A stretch of 64,000 bases of DNA from JBHJGP01 sp050331695. Lineage in GTDB: Bacteria; Pseudomonadota; Alphaproteobacteria; Geminicoccales; Geminicoccaceae. Of this stretch, positions 43,608-52,148 are shown piece after piece (within the stretch, counting starts at the first letter, position 1; the number at the start of each line of letters is the position of its first letter). The notes under the pieces were generated by a model, which saw only the letters and a list, made by a program, of their open reading frames with translations, searched no databases and was not told the origin of the DNA. The position numbers and the translations under genes are program-made. The stretch covers positions 47,480 through 111,479 of the forward strand of contig JBHJGP010000024.1 of assembly GCA_050331695.1 (NCBI GenBank). Direction: 5' to 3'.

Positions 43608-45113
43608 TCACCCCGTTGATCCGAAAAGATCGCTGACATCCTGAGGTGTCGACCCCTTCAGAGACGTACGGGAGGAAACAGTTCGGTTGGAAGGTATCGC
43701 ATAGCGTGCAGAGGGCATCAATCGTGGTCGGCGCGGCCCTGCTCGTGGCAGAACGGCCTCCTCATGAGGCTCGACCGCCGGCACTGGATCCAAGGGCGGT
43801 CGTTTGAACATCATGGAGAGGGCGAAAAAAAGCAGGATCCCGGGCAGCGCGATCAGCGTGTTCGAGGTCAGGGAGAAGATGAGCAGCAGGACGGCAAAGA
43901 TCGAGATCGCAAAACGCTCCGGCCGGTCCAGATGGCGGCTGCGCCGGCGGATCCAGACACCGATACTGACGATCAACGCCAGGGTCCCCAGAATACCCAC
44001 ATCTACGGCCAAGCGCAGATACTCGTTGTGGGCGGCGCTGGTGCCTGCGAACTCGATCACGTCCTCCGAGACGATCAGCGTGTTTGCGCCCATGCCCCGG
44101 CCCAGCCAGGGGTGTTCCACGATCTCGGCGACGAAGACCTCCCAGATGACCCCGCGGCCGGAGAGATTAATCGATTGATCCTGGCTCTCGCGTCCCGCCA
44201 GACGGGCCTCCAGATTGGGCCAGTAGAGCACCAAAAGAAGCGTGAATAGAACGCCGCCGACGATCGCCAGATTGAGTTTCAGCCGGCTGGTCAGCGTCGC
44301 GCTGCGGACAAAGAGGAAGACCGACAGGCCGAACAGGCCGGCACAGAATATGCCCATGCGGGCACCCGTCAGGAAGATGATAGCCAGATTGACGGCCGCC
44401 AGCGCATAGAACAGGCGATCGCCTTTGCGCAGAACCTCGATCGTCGCGACGAACAGGCCGATCAGCGCGGTGTAGGCCATGTAGGCGGGGATGCTCAGAC
44501 CCTGGAGCCGGAGAGCGCCGGTATATTCCCGACGGAACAAAGGATGAGTACCGGCGGCATCGGCGAACACACCGAGGACGACGAGTGCGGCCGGCGTCGC
44601 GGCGATGAACAGAAGGTAGCGATCCGCGTCCCGTTCGTTTGTGCGCATGTAATCGAACAGAAACAGAAGAAAGAGGCCGATCGCCGTCTTGATGATCTGA
44701 ACGTCGCCCAAGGCCGGATGGCGTCCCGGAACCAGCATCGAGACGAAGATCAGGAAGACGATCGTCACCAGCGGCAGGCTGATGTGTTTTTCGTGTCCGA
44801 AGCGGATGATGTTCACCCCGATCGCGCCGATCAGCGCGAGCTTGGTGAGCGTCTTCATGTCGAAGCCGGCGACCGAGAGTGCCACGAACTTGTCGAGGCC
44901 AACGCTGATGGCGGCGAGGCTGAGGATCAAAATCAGGCGCGGAAACAAGAGCGCCAGCACTGATGACAAGGCGAGCCCGCCCAGTGGCGCCAGCTTCTCC
45001 ACCAGGGCCACGGGCTTTGCGTTCGCGAGCGCGACGCTCATAGCGCCCGCCACCAGGAGCCCGCCATTGATGATCTGCTGAACGTTCATGCGCCCGTCGG
45101 ATGACCGTGACAT
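43608..45113 (-). CDS. O-antigen ligase-family membrane protein
   Basis: A 501-residue protein with about ten to twelve membrane helices and the Wzy_C/WaaL core: a periplasmic loop with LSGRGVIWEVFVAEIVEHPW, then GMGANTLIVSEDVIEF, and AAHNEYLRLAVDVGILGTLA, where HNEY holds the conserved histidine. It either polymerises or ligates polysaccharide units. A cytoplasmic, basic, Ser/Arg-rich tail of about 70 residues follows the last helix. It lies 56 bp behind the beta-helix gene. Confidence 0.9.
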   Translation of the reverse strand: MSRSSDGRMNVQQIINGGLLVAGAMSVALANAKPVALVEKLAPLGGLALSSVLALLFPRLILILSLAAISVGLDKFVALSVAGFDMKTLTKLALIGAIGVNIIRFGHEKHISLPLVTIVFLIFVSMLVPGRHPALGDVQIIKTAIGLFLLFLFDYMRTNERDADRYLLFIAATPAALVVLGVFADAAGTHPLFRREYTGALRLQGLSIPAYMAYTALIGLFVATIEVLRKGDRLFYALAAVNLAIIFLTGARMGIFCAGLFGLSVFLFVRSATLTSRLKLNLAIVGGVLFTLLLVLYWPNLEARLAGRESQDQSINLSGRGVIWEVFVAEIVEHPWLGRGMGANTLIVSEDVIEFAGTSAAHNEYLRLAVDVGILGTLALIVSIGVWIRRRSRHLDRPERFAISIFAVLLLIFSLTSNTLIALPGILLFFALSMMFKRPPLDPVPAVEPHEEAVLPRAGPRRPRLMPSARYAIPSNRTVSSRTSLKGSTPQDVSDLFGSTG

Positions 45114-45169
45114 CGAGGTTTGGACGCTAAGGCAGTAAAGTTAAGTTTTGGACAATTTTGACGAGCGAA

Positions 45170-47407
45170 TCAGGTGAGAAGAAACCGGGTCTCCGCCCAA
45201 ACAAGTCTGCGGGTTGTGCCCGCGGGCACGATCAGACCGCCAGGCAGATGGGGCAGATCGGCGAGCCTGAGCTCCTGGTCTGACCGATTGACGATGATCA
45301 CCTCCTGGCCGGGACGCGGGCAAGGCGTGAGCCTTATGCCATTGCCCTGCCGGACGCTCTCGATCTCGATCACCTGAAGCGGCTTACCGGTCAGGTCTGC
45401 CGCGAGCTCGAAGTTTTCACCGCCGGCGGGCGCAAGCTCGCGGTAAACTTGGTGACCGCTTTGAGCGTTGGCCATCCCGTTGAGGTTTCCAGCGCGCCAA
45501 TCGACGTCGCGGCGGCCGCCGGCCGATGTCGCGGCATCCCGGTGTTTTTCAAACGGCCGGTCGATCGTCGCATCGGCCGCGTCAATCTGGCCGAAAAGCC
45601 GCGCCCGCCGATTGGCGTAATTGATCAACCACTTCAGGGAGCCGCCGGCAGCGGGTGGAACCACCCGAAGATCGATTTCCGTCTCGCTGGCATCATTCTC
45701 TTCGCCCACGCGCAAAAGCTCGTCATGCTGCCAGGTGACCTCGGACAGATCGATCACCCCTTGAAGCAGGCTGCCGGGCGCGCAGTCGCCGAGCTTGAGC
45801 AGCTCGCGATTTTGACCGGCGATCAGCCACAGATTGCGGGCATAGACAAATCCCTTGGGCGTCCAGGGTTCGTTGGCGATCTGCTTGTAGCGGAGCCCGT
45901 CGATGAACATCCGATCGGGCGAACGGCGATTATAGACCACCGCGTCCCCCCGGACCTCGTCGGCCCGGACATTGACGATGCTGATGTCGCCGATCCTGGT
46001 GCCTGAGCCCGGCGCGTTCTCATCGTCATTGAGCTGGAACAGGACCCCGCAGGAGTTGATCCAGCAGTTTTCGGCCCGGTGATGCCAGCCGCGGAACTGA
46101 ATGGCGTAACCGACGTCGAGAAAGGCCGTGTCCCTGATGGTGACGTTAAGCGACGACGCGTGGATCCCGACCGCCGAGCCATTGCAATTGGCGAAGGTGC
46201 CGCTCTGGAAGACCAGGCCGTCGTCGTAGCCGGTCACAAGCGCCGTCGCCGGATCGGCCAAGTCCCGTCCATCGGTCGATTTGGCGTTGGCGTCGAGCCC
46301 GTGGCGGCAGTGGGTCGCCGTGCAGCCCAGGAACTGTGTGTCCTTGCTGGACTGGCTCTTGAACGCGTAGCCGTAGTGAATCTTAGGCCTGACGCCGGTC
46401 GTGTCGAAATCGGCGAGCCTCGACACCCGGCAACCGATCGCCCGGGCGGAGAGACAACCCAACACCATGAAGCCGGTCGACCAGCCCTGGCGCACGGTCA
46501 GATCGCGCATTTCCGGCTGATCGAAGCCGATGATCTGGATCATGTCGCCGGCAAGCGTTTCCGGGTTGCCGTTCTCATTGGAGAAGAAGACGCCGCCTGA
46601 GATGGACAAGCGATTGTCCCGATACTTGGCGGCACGAATGTTGGTCCGGTAGGCGTCACGATAGCGAAGGCCGGCAACGATGGCGGCGTCGCCGTCAAAG
46701 CTTCGGACCCGCAAGGCTTCACCAAGCCGGTGGGTGACGTATTGAAACCAGGGGTAGTTGTCTTCGGCGGTGATCTTGATCGCCGAATCCCGACGCAGAT
46801 CGTGGGGCAGCCGATCGAAGACGACCCGCGTTAACTCTCCCTTATAGGCATCGTCCTTCCCTTCCAAACGCTCCGAATGAACCCAGGCCGCGGACTGATG
46901 GAGCTTTAGGCAGGTTTGGCCGTGGTCCTGGAAGACGCGCGCCGAGCCGAAGTCCAAGCTCAGATCGGCGCCGGCAACGTCGCCGCCGAGTGTCCGAAAG
47001 ACGACGTAGGTGCCATCCGGCCAGGAGATGCGGCCGCCGCCGACGTCAACGATATGGGCGAACGCGGCTTGCGAAGCCGCCCAGTCGATTTCGTCGTCGA
47101 GCCCGCCCACATGGGGAAAATCCTTCCGCAAGGCGTCCAGATCGGGATAGTGCCGGTCATGGGCGCCGCCCTTGAGCCACTCGCTCACGGGATGAGAACC
47201 GCCGTCGGCGATGGCGCCGAAATCCCTGACCGAGACGGTTTCACCTAGTCTCGCAGCCGTGGATCGCTCGAGCGCGCCCGCGCCGGCCCCTCGGAAAAAG
47301 CCGCCATGGTCCAACTCCCGGGCTGCAGCCTGAAAATTGTCCCGAAAATCAGCCTTGTTCGCTGGCATGCCCGGCTCGGGCTTGGAAGCATCGATCGCGC
47401 TCGGCAT
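45170..47407 (-). CDS. Tailspike-like right-handed beta-helix protein
   Basis: A 745-residue protein without a signal peptide. The N-terminus (SAIDASKPEPGMPANKADFR, LGETVSVRDFGAIADGG) is the head pattern of phage tailspikes and related pectate-lyase folds. The middle (about 270-500) repeats short beta-helix coils with N/G turns (SGTFANCNGSAVGIHASSLN, VTIRDTAFLDVGYAIQF). The C-terminal end is beta-rich. It could bind or cleave polysaccharide. The neighbourhood of surface-polysaccharide genes supports that, but no catalytic site is certain. Confidence 0.75.
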   Translation of the reverse strand: MPSAIDASKPEPGMPANKADFRDNFQAAARELDHGGFFRGAGAGALERSTAARLGETVSVRDFGAIADGGSHPVSEWLKGGAHDRHYPDLDALRKDFPHVGGLDDEIDWAASQAAFAHIVDVGGGRISWPDGTYVVFRTLGGDVAGADLSLDFGSARVFQDHGQTCLKLHQSAAWVHSERLEGKDDAYKGELTRVVFDRLPHDLRRDSAIKITAEDNYPWFQYVTHRLGEALRVRSFDGDAAIVAGLRYRDAYRTNIRAAKYRDNRLSISGGVFFSNENGNPETLAGDMIQIIGFDQPEMRDLTVRQGWSTGFMVLGCLSARAIGCRVSRLADFDTTGVRPKIHYGYAFKSQSSKDTQFLGCTATHCRHGLDANAKSTDGRDLADPATALVTGYDDGLVFQSGTFANCNGSAVGIHASSLNVTIRDTAFLDVGYAIQFRGWHHRAENCWINSCGVLFQLNDDENAPGSGTRIGDISIVNVRADEVRGDAVVYNRRSPDRMFIDGLRYKQIANEPWTPKGFVYARNLWLIAGQNRELLKLGDCAPGSLLQGVIDLSEVTWQHDELLRVGEENDASETEIDLRVVPPAAGGSLKWLINYANRRARLFGQIDAADATIDRPFEKHRDAATSAGGRRDVDWRAGNLNGMANAQSGHQVYRELAPAGGENFELAADLTGKPLQVIEIESVRQGNGIRLTPCPRPGQEVIIVNRSDQELRLADLPHLPGGLIVPAGTTRRLVWAETRFLLT

Positions 47408-47735
47408 GGAAAACCTCGATGTCGGTGACAGGCGGGTCCCGATGCTCGCGCCTCGAAGCCCGGGAACGGCCGCTAGCGCTATAGGAATTTGTGCCTTTTA
47501 TCAACCAAGGGTACTACGTACCTTGCGATAATCGCCCAAAAGTGTCCAGACGTACGCTTCTCGCAGAGCTTATACGAGCCCTGGTTTTGTTGACCCGTGG
47601 GGTGTTGGGTCAAGCGTAATAGTCGGTCTCAGAGACGGGCGCTTGCGAGTGTTGGCCAGCTTGAGGCCCGCTTCGCTTCGCGCGGCTCCTGGCGGAAAAC
47701 AAGGGACCGCGCGCTGGTCGTTGCGTTGCGAAGCT
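47408..47735. other. Intergenic region before the tailspike-like gene
   Basis: These 328 bases hold no supported gene. A 7-bp perfect inverted repeat (TTGACCC 47590-47596, GGGTCAA 47607-47613) and a smaller imperfect palindrome around 47508-47525 (AAGGGTACTACGTACCTT) are visible. They may be operators for the beta-helix gene, which starts at 47407 and reads away, or terminators for the DUF4188 gene. Confidence 0.35.
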
Positions 47736-48155
47736 CTAAAAGCCGATGTCGCGGGCCACATCCACGTAAACCGCCTCCATGCCGCCATCCATGAAGTAGG
47801 CTTCGTGCCAAAAGCCGGTTCCCCCACTATGGCGAAGAAAATCCGACCACCAGATCTTATGCGGCTCAGACCGGGCCCAGGTCTCCAGAGCATCGAAGTC
47901 ACGCCAGTATTGACGCATGCCGAGATGGGGTGGTGCGAGGGAAAACAGCAGATTTTCGTGGCACAAAAGGCCGTCGGGCCGAGCCGCGACGGCACTGTTG
48001 ATCTTCGGCCCGAAGCCCAGCAGGGTCTTCAATCCGGCAAGCCTGTTCACCCGCATGCCGAGCATGATCACGACCAACTCGGGAAAGGCCGAAAGGTCGA
48101 CGGTCCGTCGTTCGACTTGCTGTCTGTTCAGGCCAGAAGCCGGATCGTCACCCAC
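47736..48155 (-). CDS. DUF4188-family protein
   Basis: A 139-residue dimeric alpha/beta-barrel type protein. Signatures are VVIMLGMRVNRLAGLKTLL, then LGMRQYWRDFDALETWARSE and WHEAYFMDGGMEAVYVDV, matching the DUF4188 group related to small monooxygenase-like folds. The role is unknown. The start is taken as the GTG at 48155. An in-frame GTG at 48170 is an alternative, and longer frames would run into the tRNA gene. Confidence 0.8.
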   Translation of the reverse strand: MGDDPASGLNRQQVERRTVDLSAFPELVVIMLGMRVNRLAGLKTLLGFGPKINSAVAARPDGLLCHENLLFSLAPPHLGMRQYWRDFDALETWARSEPHKIWWSDFLRHSGGTGFWHEAYFMDGGMEAVYVDVARDIGF

Positions 48156-48224
48156 GATTTCATTCCCCACCAGTGCCCATGATGTCAGCCATTTAGGTGT
48201 TCGGCGGGGGAAAGCTTGTCCCGA

Positions 48225-48311
48225 TGGTGCGGGCGGCCGGACTCGAACCGGCACGGGACAAAGCCCAACGGATTTTAAGTCCGTTGCGTCTACCTATTCC
48301 GCCACGCCCGC
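48225..48311 (-). tRNA. tRNA-Leu (anticodon TAA)
   Basis: A class II tRNA of 87 bases with encoded CCA at 48225-48227. Acceptor GCGGGCG (48305-48311) pairs with CGCCCGC. The D region GGCGGAATAGGTAGACGCA is typical of tRNA-Leu. The anticodon stem ACGGA/TCCGT encloses CTTAAAA, giving TAA. The T-arm GTTCGAGTCC is intact. Confidence 0.95.
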
Positions 48312-48390
48312 ATGTGTTCCTGGATCCTTGCACTCCTGAAACCTCGACAAAAATCTAGCGGCCCGGAGGTCCGACACCAAGCCCGGCCAT

Positions 48391-49176
48391 TCAAGGATCG
48401 GCTTCGATCGACGCTTGGCGCGCGACGTCGTAATCGGCGGTTTCGATCGCTTGTTCCTCGGCTCGGCGGGTAATGGCGGCGATCGCCCCATCGATCGCCT
48501 GCCCGTCGGTGCCGCGAACGACCACCGAGGTGCCGAAGCGGGCCTGGCGAAAGAAGGGGTAGCTGCCGATGTCGAGATCGGGGTTTTGATCCTGCACCGA
48601 CCGCAGGATCGGCGCGATCTGGCCCTCCGGCGCGAACAGGGTGACCGCCCGGCTGACGATCGGCGTACCGCCCTCGAGCTTGGGCACGAGCCCGTCCACC
48701 ATCGCCGCCATGATTTTCGGGACACCGGCCAGAACGTGAACATTTTCAATGGAAAAGCCGGGGGCGACGCTCACCGGATTGTCGATAAGGGCGACCCCTT
48801 CCGGCATGTCGGCCATGCTCATCCGGGCTTCGGTCACCATGGCCGGATCATAGTAGGCGAGCAGCCGCCGTTCGGCTTCCGCATTGCGCTCCAAGGCCCG
48901 GCCAAACGCCTTCGCGATGGCGGCCGCCGTGATGTCGTCATGGGTTGGGCCGATGCCGCCGGTGGTGAACACATGGTCGTGTTTGGCCCGGCAGGCATTG
49001 ACCGCGTCGACGATCTCCGCCTCGATGTCCGGCACGATCCTGACCTCCCTCAAGCGGATGCCGGCGCCGTTCAGTTTTTCCGCGAGATAGGGAAGGTTCG
49101 CGTCCCTCGTCCGCCCGGAGAGAATTTCGTTGCCGATGATGACCAACGCGGCCGTCAGCTTCTGGTCCTGTGCCAT
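48391..49176 (-). CDS. CinA-like competence/damage-inducible protein A (MoaB/MogA fold)
   Basis: A 261-residue protein of the molybdopterin-binding fold. Motifs are ALVIIGNEILSGRTRDANLPY, IVPDIEAEIVDAVNACR, HVFTTGGIGPTHDDITAAAI and PGFSIENVHVLAGVPKIMAAM. It lacks the C-terminal amidohydrolase half of full CinA, as is common in alphaproteobacteria. Members have been linked to pyridine-nucleotide or FAD-type pyrophosphatase action. The ATG at 49176 is chosen because the core motif follows ten residues later. Divergent from sfsA. Confidence 0.9.
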   Translation of the reverse strand: MAQDQKLTAALVIIGNEILSGRTRDANLPYLAEKLNGAGIRLREVRIVPDIEAEIVDAVNACRAKHDHVFTTGGIGPTHDDITAAAIAKAFGRALERNAEAERRLLAYYDPAMVTEARMSMADMPEGVALIDNPVSVAPGFSIENVHVLAGVPKIMAAMVDGLVPKLEGGTPIVSRAVTLFAPEGQIAPILRSVQDQNPDLDIGSYPFFRQARFGTSVVVRGTDGQAIDGAIAAITRRAEEQAIETADYDVARQASIEADP

Positions 49177-49242
49177 AGGAGGTGAGCCGTTCCTTGTCGT
49201 ATCCGGTCCTAGCATGGCGCAGCCGGCGCGCTCGGCCCAGCG

Positions 49243-49935
49243 ATGATACTGCCGGGCCCCTTGCAGAAAGGCCGGCTGGTGAAGCGCTACAAGCGTTTTC
49301 TGGCCGATATAGAATTGGATGAGGGCGAGCTCATCACCGCCCATTGCCCCAATCCCGGGCGAATGCTCGGTCTCAACGTTCCGGGCGCCACCGTCTGGGT
49401 GGCGCCGTCACGGGGCAAGCTGAGCCACCGCCTGGAGATGGTCGAGGTCGAGGGCCGTGGTCTGGTGGGGATCAACACGGGCTATCCCAACCACATCGTC
49501 AGGGAGGCGCTCCTCGAGGGCCGTGTCGCGCAACTTCAGGGCTATGGCCGGCTTCGAAGCGAAGTCGCCTACGGCACCAATTCTCGGATCGATCTCCTGC
49601 TTGAGGACGAGGCCCGGCCCGACTGCTATGTCGAGATCAAGAACGTTCATTATGAGGTTGACGGCGCCGCCTTGTTTCCGGATTCCGTGACCGCGCGGGG
49701 CACGAAGCATCTGGGCGAGCTGGAACGGGTCGTCGCGGCAGGCCGTCGAGGGGTGATCTTCTACTGCGTGCAGCGGATGGATTGTTCCTCCTTCGCGCTC
49801 GCCGAATCCATCGATCCGGTCTATGCCCAGGCCTGCCGCCGGGCGGTGGCCCATGGGGTCGAGGCTTTGTGCTATCACTGCCGCGTCGAGCTCGGCGAAA
49901 TAACACTGGAAAGAGAGCTTTCTGTGGAATTATAA
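49243..49935 (+). CDS. sfsA: Sugar fermentation stimulation protein SfsA (DNA-binding nuclease fold)
   Basis: The 230-residue protein matches SfsA along its length: RYKRFLADIELDEGELITAH, CPNPGRMLGL, GRLRSEVAYGTNSRIDLLL with the PD-(D/E)xK-like acidic site, and VEIKNVHY. The family name comes from effects on maltose use in E. coli, but the fold is that of a nuclease. Biological role remains unclear. It is followed 16 bp later by map. Confidence 0.94.
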   Translation: MILPGPLQKGRLVKRYKRFLADIELDEGELITAHCPNPGRMLGLNVPGATVWVAPSRGKLSHRLEMVEVEGRGLVGINTGYPNHIVREALLEGRVAQLQGYGRLRSEVAYGTNSRIDLLLEDEARPDCYVEIKNVHYEVDGAALFPDSVTARGTKHLGELERVVAAGRRGVIFYCVQRMDCSSFALAESIDPVYAQACRRAVAHGVEALCYHCRVELGEITLERELSVEL

Positions 49936-49951
49936 CGTGTGAGTTGAGTGT

Positions 49952-50761
49952 ATGATGCGCAGTTACGCCCAGGCCGCCGAGCAACGGCCGATCCCGATCC
50001 ACGGTGCGAACGCCTTCGAAGGCATGCGGCGTGCCGGGCGCTTGGCCGCGCAAGTGCTGGACGAAATCGACGCTTATGTGGAACCGGGCATCACCACGGA
50101 CGAGTTGGACCGCCATTGCGACGCGTTCATTCGGGCGGGCAACGCGGTTCCGGCGACTCTCAACTACCGGGGTTATCCGAAATCGAGCTGCATCTCGCTC
50201 AACCACGTGGTCTGCCACGGCATTCCCGGCGAGCGAAAGCTGAAGGATGACGACATCCTCAACATCGACGTCACGGTCATTCTCGACGGCTTGTACGGCG
50301 ACAGCTCGCGCATGTATTTTGCCGGCCGGCCGCCGCTTAAGGCCCGACGCCTCTGCCAGGTCACCTTCGAGGCCCTGTGGAAAGGGATCGAGGCGGCCAG
50401 GCCCGGCGCGACCCTGGGCGATATCGGCCACGCCATCCAGGCTCACGCCGAAGGCAGTCGCTGCTCCGTCGTTCGCGACTATTGCGGCCACGGCATCGGC
50501 CGGGTGTTTCACGACGCACCCAGCGTGCTCCACTATGGCAAGCCCGGCGAAGGCGCGCGCCTCGAGCCCGGCATGCTGTTCACCATTGAGCCCATGATCA
50601 ATCTCGGCACCTTTCAGACCAAGGTCTTGAAGGACGGCTGGACCGTGGTCACCCGCGACAAGCAGCTCTCGGCCCAGTTCGAGCACACCATCGGCATCAC
50701 GGACGATGGCTGCGAAGTTTTCACCCTCTCCCCGAAAGGTCTGCACCACCCGCCATGGTAG
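49952..50761 (+). CDS. map: Type I methionine aminopeptidase
   Basis: Map removes the initiator methionine from nascent proteins. The 269 residues are of the type I class. The five metal ligands are D106, D117, H180, E213 and E244. The substrate loop NHVVCHGIPG and CGHGIGRVFHDAPSVLHYG are intact. The ATG at 49952 is adjacent to a second ATG at 49955. The stop overlaps the radC start by 7 bp, so the two are coupled. Confidence 0.97.
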   Translation: MMRSYAQAAEQRPIPIHGANAFEGMRRAGRLAAQVLDEIDAYVEPGITTDELDRHCDAFIRAGNAVPATLNYRGYPKSSCISLNHVVCHGIPGERKLKDDDILNIDVTVILDGLYGDSSRMYFAGRPPLKARRLCQVTFEALWKGIEAARPGATLGDIGHAIQAHAEGSRCSVVRDYCGHGIGRVFHDAPSVLHYGKPGEGARLEPGMLFTIEPMINLGTFQTKVLKDGWTVVTRDKQLSAQFEHTIGITDDGCEVFTLSPKGLHHPPW

Positions 50762-51750
50762 AGCCCCGCGGGGGGGACGATCTCAACGATGAACTGGAAC
50801 GACTCGGTCTCGTGCTGGACGCTCGCACGCTCGACGGCGGATCGACGGAGTATGTGCTGAGCGGCAACACATTCGCCCATCGCGAAGCGATCAAGGCCGC
50901 CGGTGGTCGCTGGCGCCGGGACGAGCAGGCCTGGGTTTTGTCCGACGCCGACCGCCTCGTGACCGTCGCCGAGCGGGCGGCCGCGACATCGACCGGCGGC
51001 GGGCTGGGGCTCAATGACGCCGCCACCAAATTCTCAGGCTATGGGACGAAACATTACCACGGTCACCGGGAGCGTCTGCGGAACCGTTTCAAGGAACAGG
51101 GGCCGGAAAGCCTCGCCGACTATGAGCTGCTCGAGCAGCTCTTGTTCTATTCGATCCGCCGCCGGGACACCAAGCCGATCGCCAAGGAGCTGATCGAACG
51201 CTTCGGCGGGCTCGGTGCCGTCTTCGCGGCGGAGCCCACGCGCATTGCCGAAGCCCCCTCCCTGGCGGCCGTCGCCGAGGACGCTGAGGACAAGGACCTG
51301 CCGTTCACCGCGATCCTGATCAAAACCGTCCAGGCGCTGATGGAGCGGATCGCCAAGGAGCAGATCAAGGACCGGGCGGTGATCGGCTCGTGGACGGCGC
51401 TGATCGACTACCTCACGCTGGCCCTTGCCCACGAGACCAAGGAACAGCTCCGGGTCCTGTTCCTCGACCGCAAGAACGTGCTGATCAAGGATGAGGTGCT
51501 GGGCAAGGGCACGGTCGACCACACGCCGCTCTATCCGCGCGAAGTGGTCAGCCGGGCACTCGAGCTTTCGGCCTCGGCCATCATCCTGGTGCACAACCAT
51601 CCGAGCGGCGATCCCAATCCGTCACGGCCCGATATCGAGATGACCAAGCAGGTGGTGGCGGCGCTCTCCACCGTCGGTATCAGCCTCCACGACCACGTCA
51701 TCGTCGGCAAAAACGGCCACACCAGCTTCAAAGGCCTGAAGCTAATTTAA
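50755..51750 (+). CDS. radC: RadC-family JAMM protein with extra N-terminal domain
   Basis: RadC proteins are JAMM-type metalloprotease-like proteins often found near mobile elements; function is unsettled. The RadC core starts near residue 100 (YHGHRERLRNRFKEQGPESL) and ends with the JAMM metal site HNHPSGDPNPSRPD (H280, H282, D293). Ahead of it lie about 95 residues not usual in the family, with AIKAAGGRWRRDEQAWVLS at about 43-61. This resembles the GxRWD...W element of DUF5710-like modules. The 331 residues exceed the usual 220-260. Translation is coupled to map by a 7-bp overlap. Confidence 0.93.
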   Translation: MVEPRGGDDLNDELERLGLVLDARTLDGGSTEYVLSGNTFAHREAIKAAGGRWRRDEQAWVLSDADRLVTVAERAAATSTGGGLGLNDAATKFSGYGTKHYHGHRERLRNRFKEQGPESLADYELLEQLLFYSIRRRDTKPIAKELIERFGGLGAVFAAEPTRIAEAPSLAAVAEDAEDKDLPFTAILIKTVQALMERIAKEQIKDRAVIGSWTALIDYLTLALAHETKEQLRVLFLDRKNVLIKDEVLGKGTVDHTPLYPREVVSRALELSASAIILVHNHPSGDPNPSRPDIEMTKQVVAALSTVGISLHDHVIVGKNGHTSFKGLKLI

Positions 51751-52148
51751 TCGGCGCGCGTGCTCTCGAAGCCGCACATCCTGGAAGTCCTCAGATCCGG
51801 TTCTCGATTTTAACGCGGACCAGGTCAACCAGCATTCACTGACCAATCTTCTGGGAAACGCCGAGCTTACGCCGAACAGGGCTCCCGGTTGTTTAGGGCA
51901 AAAGCGGGAGGCTAGTGCAATTTGGACTGTTGACCGGATTGCTGGTCAGCTGCACAACGTTTGACCAAGAATGACCGGATTTCGGAGTCAATCCCGTTGC
52001 AGACAATTACCAACGAGCGCCCAAGGATCTATCTGAAGGTAGACAGGTGCGCTCAATTTTCGATCAAAACGCGAGTAAATTGTATTTACTCGCGTTCGGG
52101 CAATATAGAGTAACCATGCCAAACTAGCGGGATCACGTTGAGGTTTCA
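51751..52148. other. Intergenic region, AT-rich toward the DUF262 gene
   Basis: These 398 bases hold no supported gene. Base composition drops from GC-rich near radC to AT-rich after about 52040. The last part holds the perfect inverted repeat at 52068-52096. No tRNA, integrase or obvious attachment duplication was seen. Confidence 0.4.
52068..52096. promoter_or_regulatory. Perfect 12-bp inverted repeat upstream of the DUF262 gene
   Basis: AACGCGAGTAAA (52068-52079) and TTTACTCGCGTT (52085-52096) are exact inverse copies around TTGTA. The site lies 52 bp before the ATG. It may be an operator for autoregulation of the two-gene unit or a boundary mark of the inserted island. The lack of a T run argues against a plain terminator. 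Confidence 0.5.

Noticed and set aside
47736..48254. Longer DUF4188 frame starting at 48254
   Set aside because: It would start inside the tRNA-Leu gene (48225-48311) and add residues with no family match. The GTG at 48155 fits the family start better.
52068..52096. Rho-independent terminator for radC
   Set aside because: The repeat is more than 300 bases past radC, and no T run follows on the + strand.
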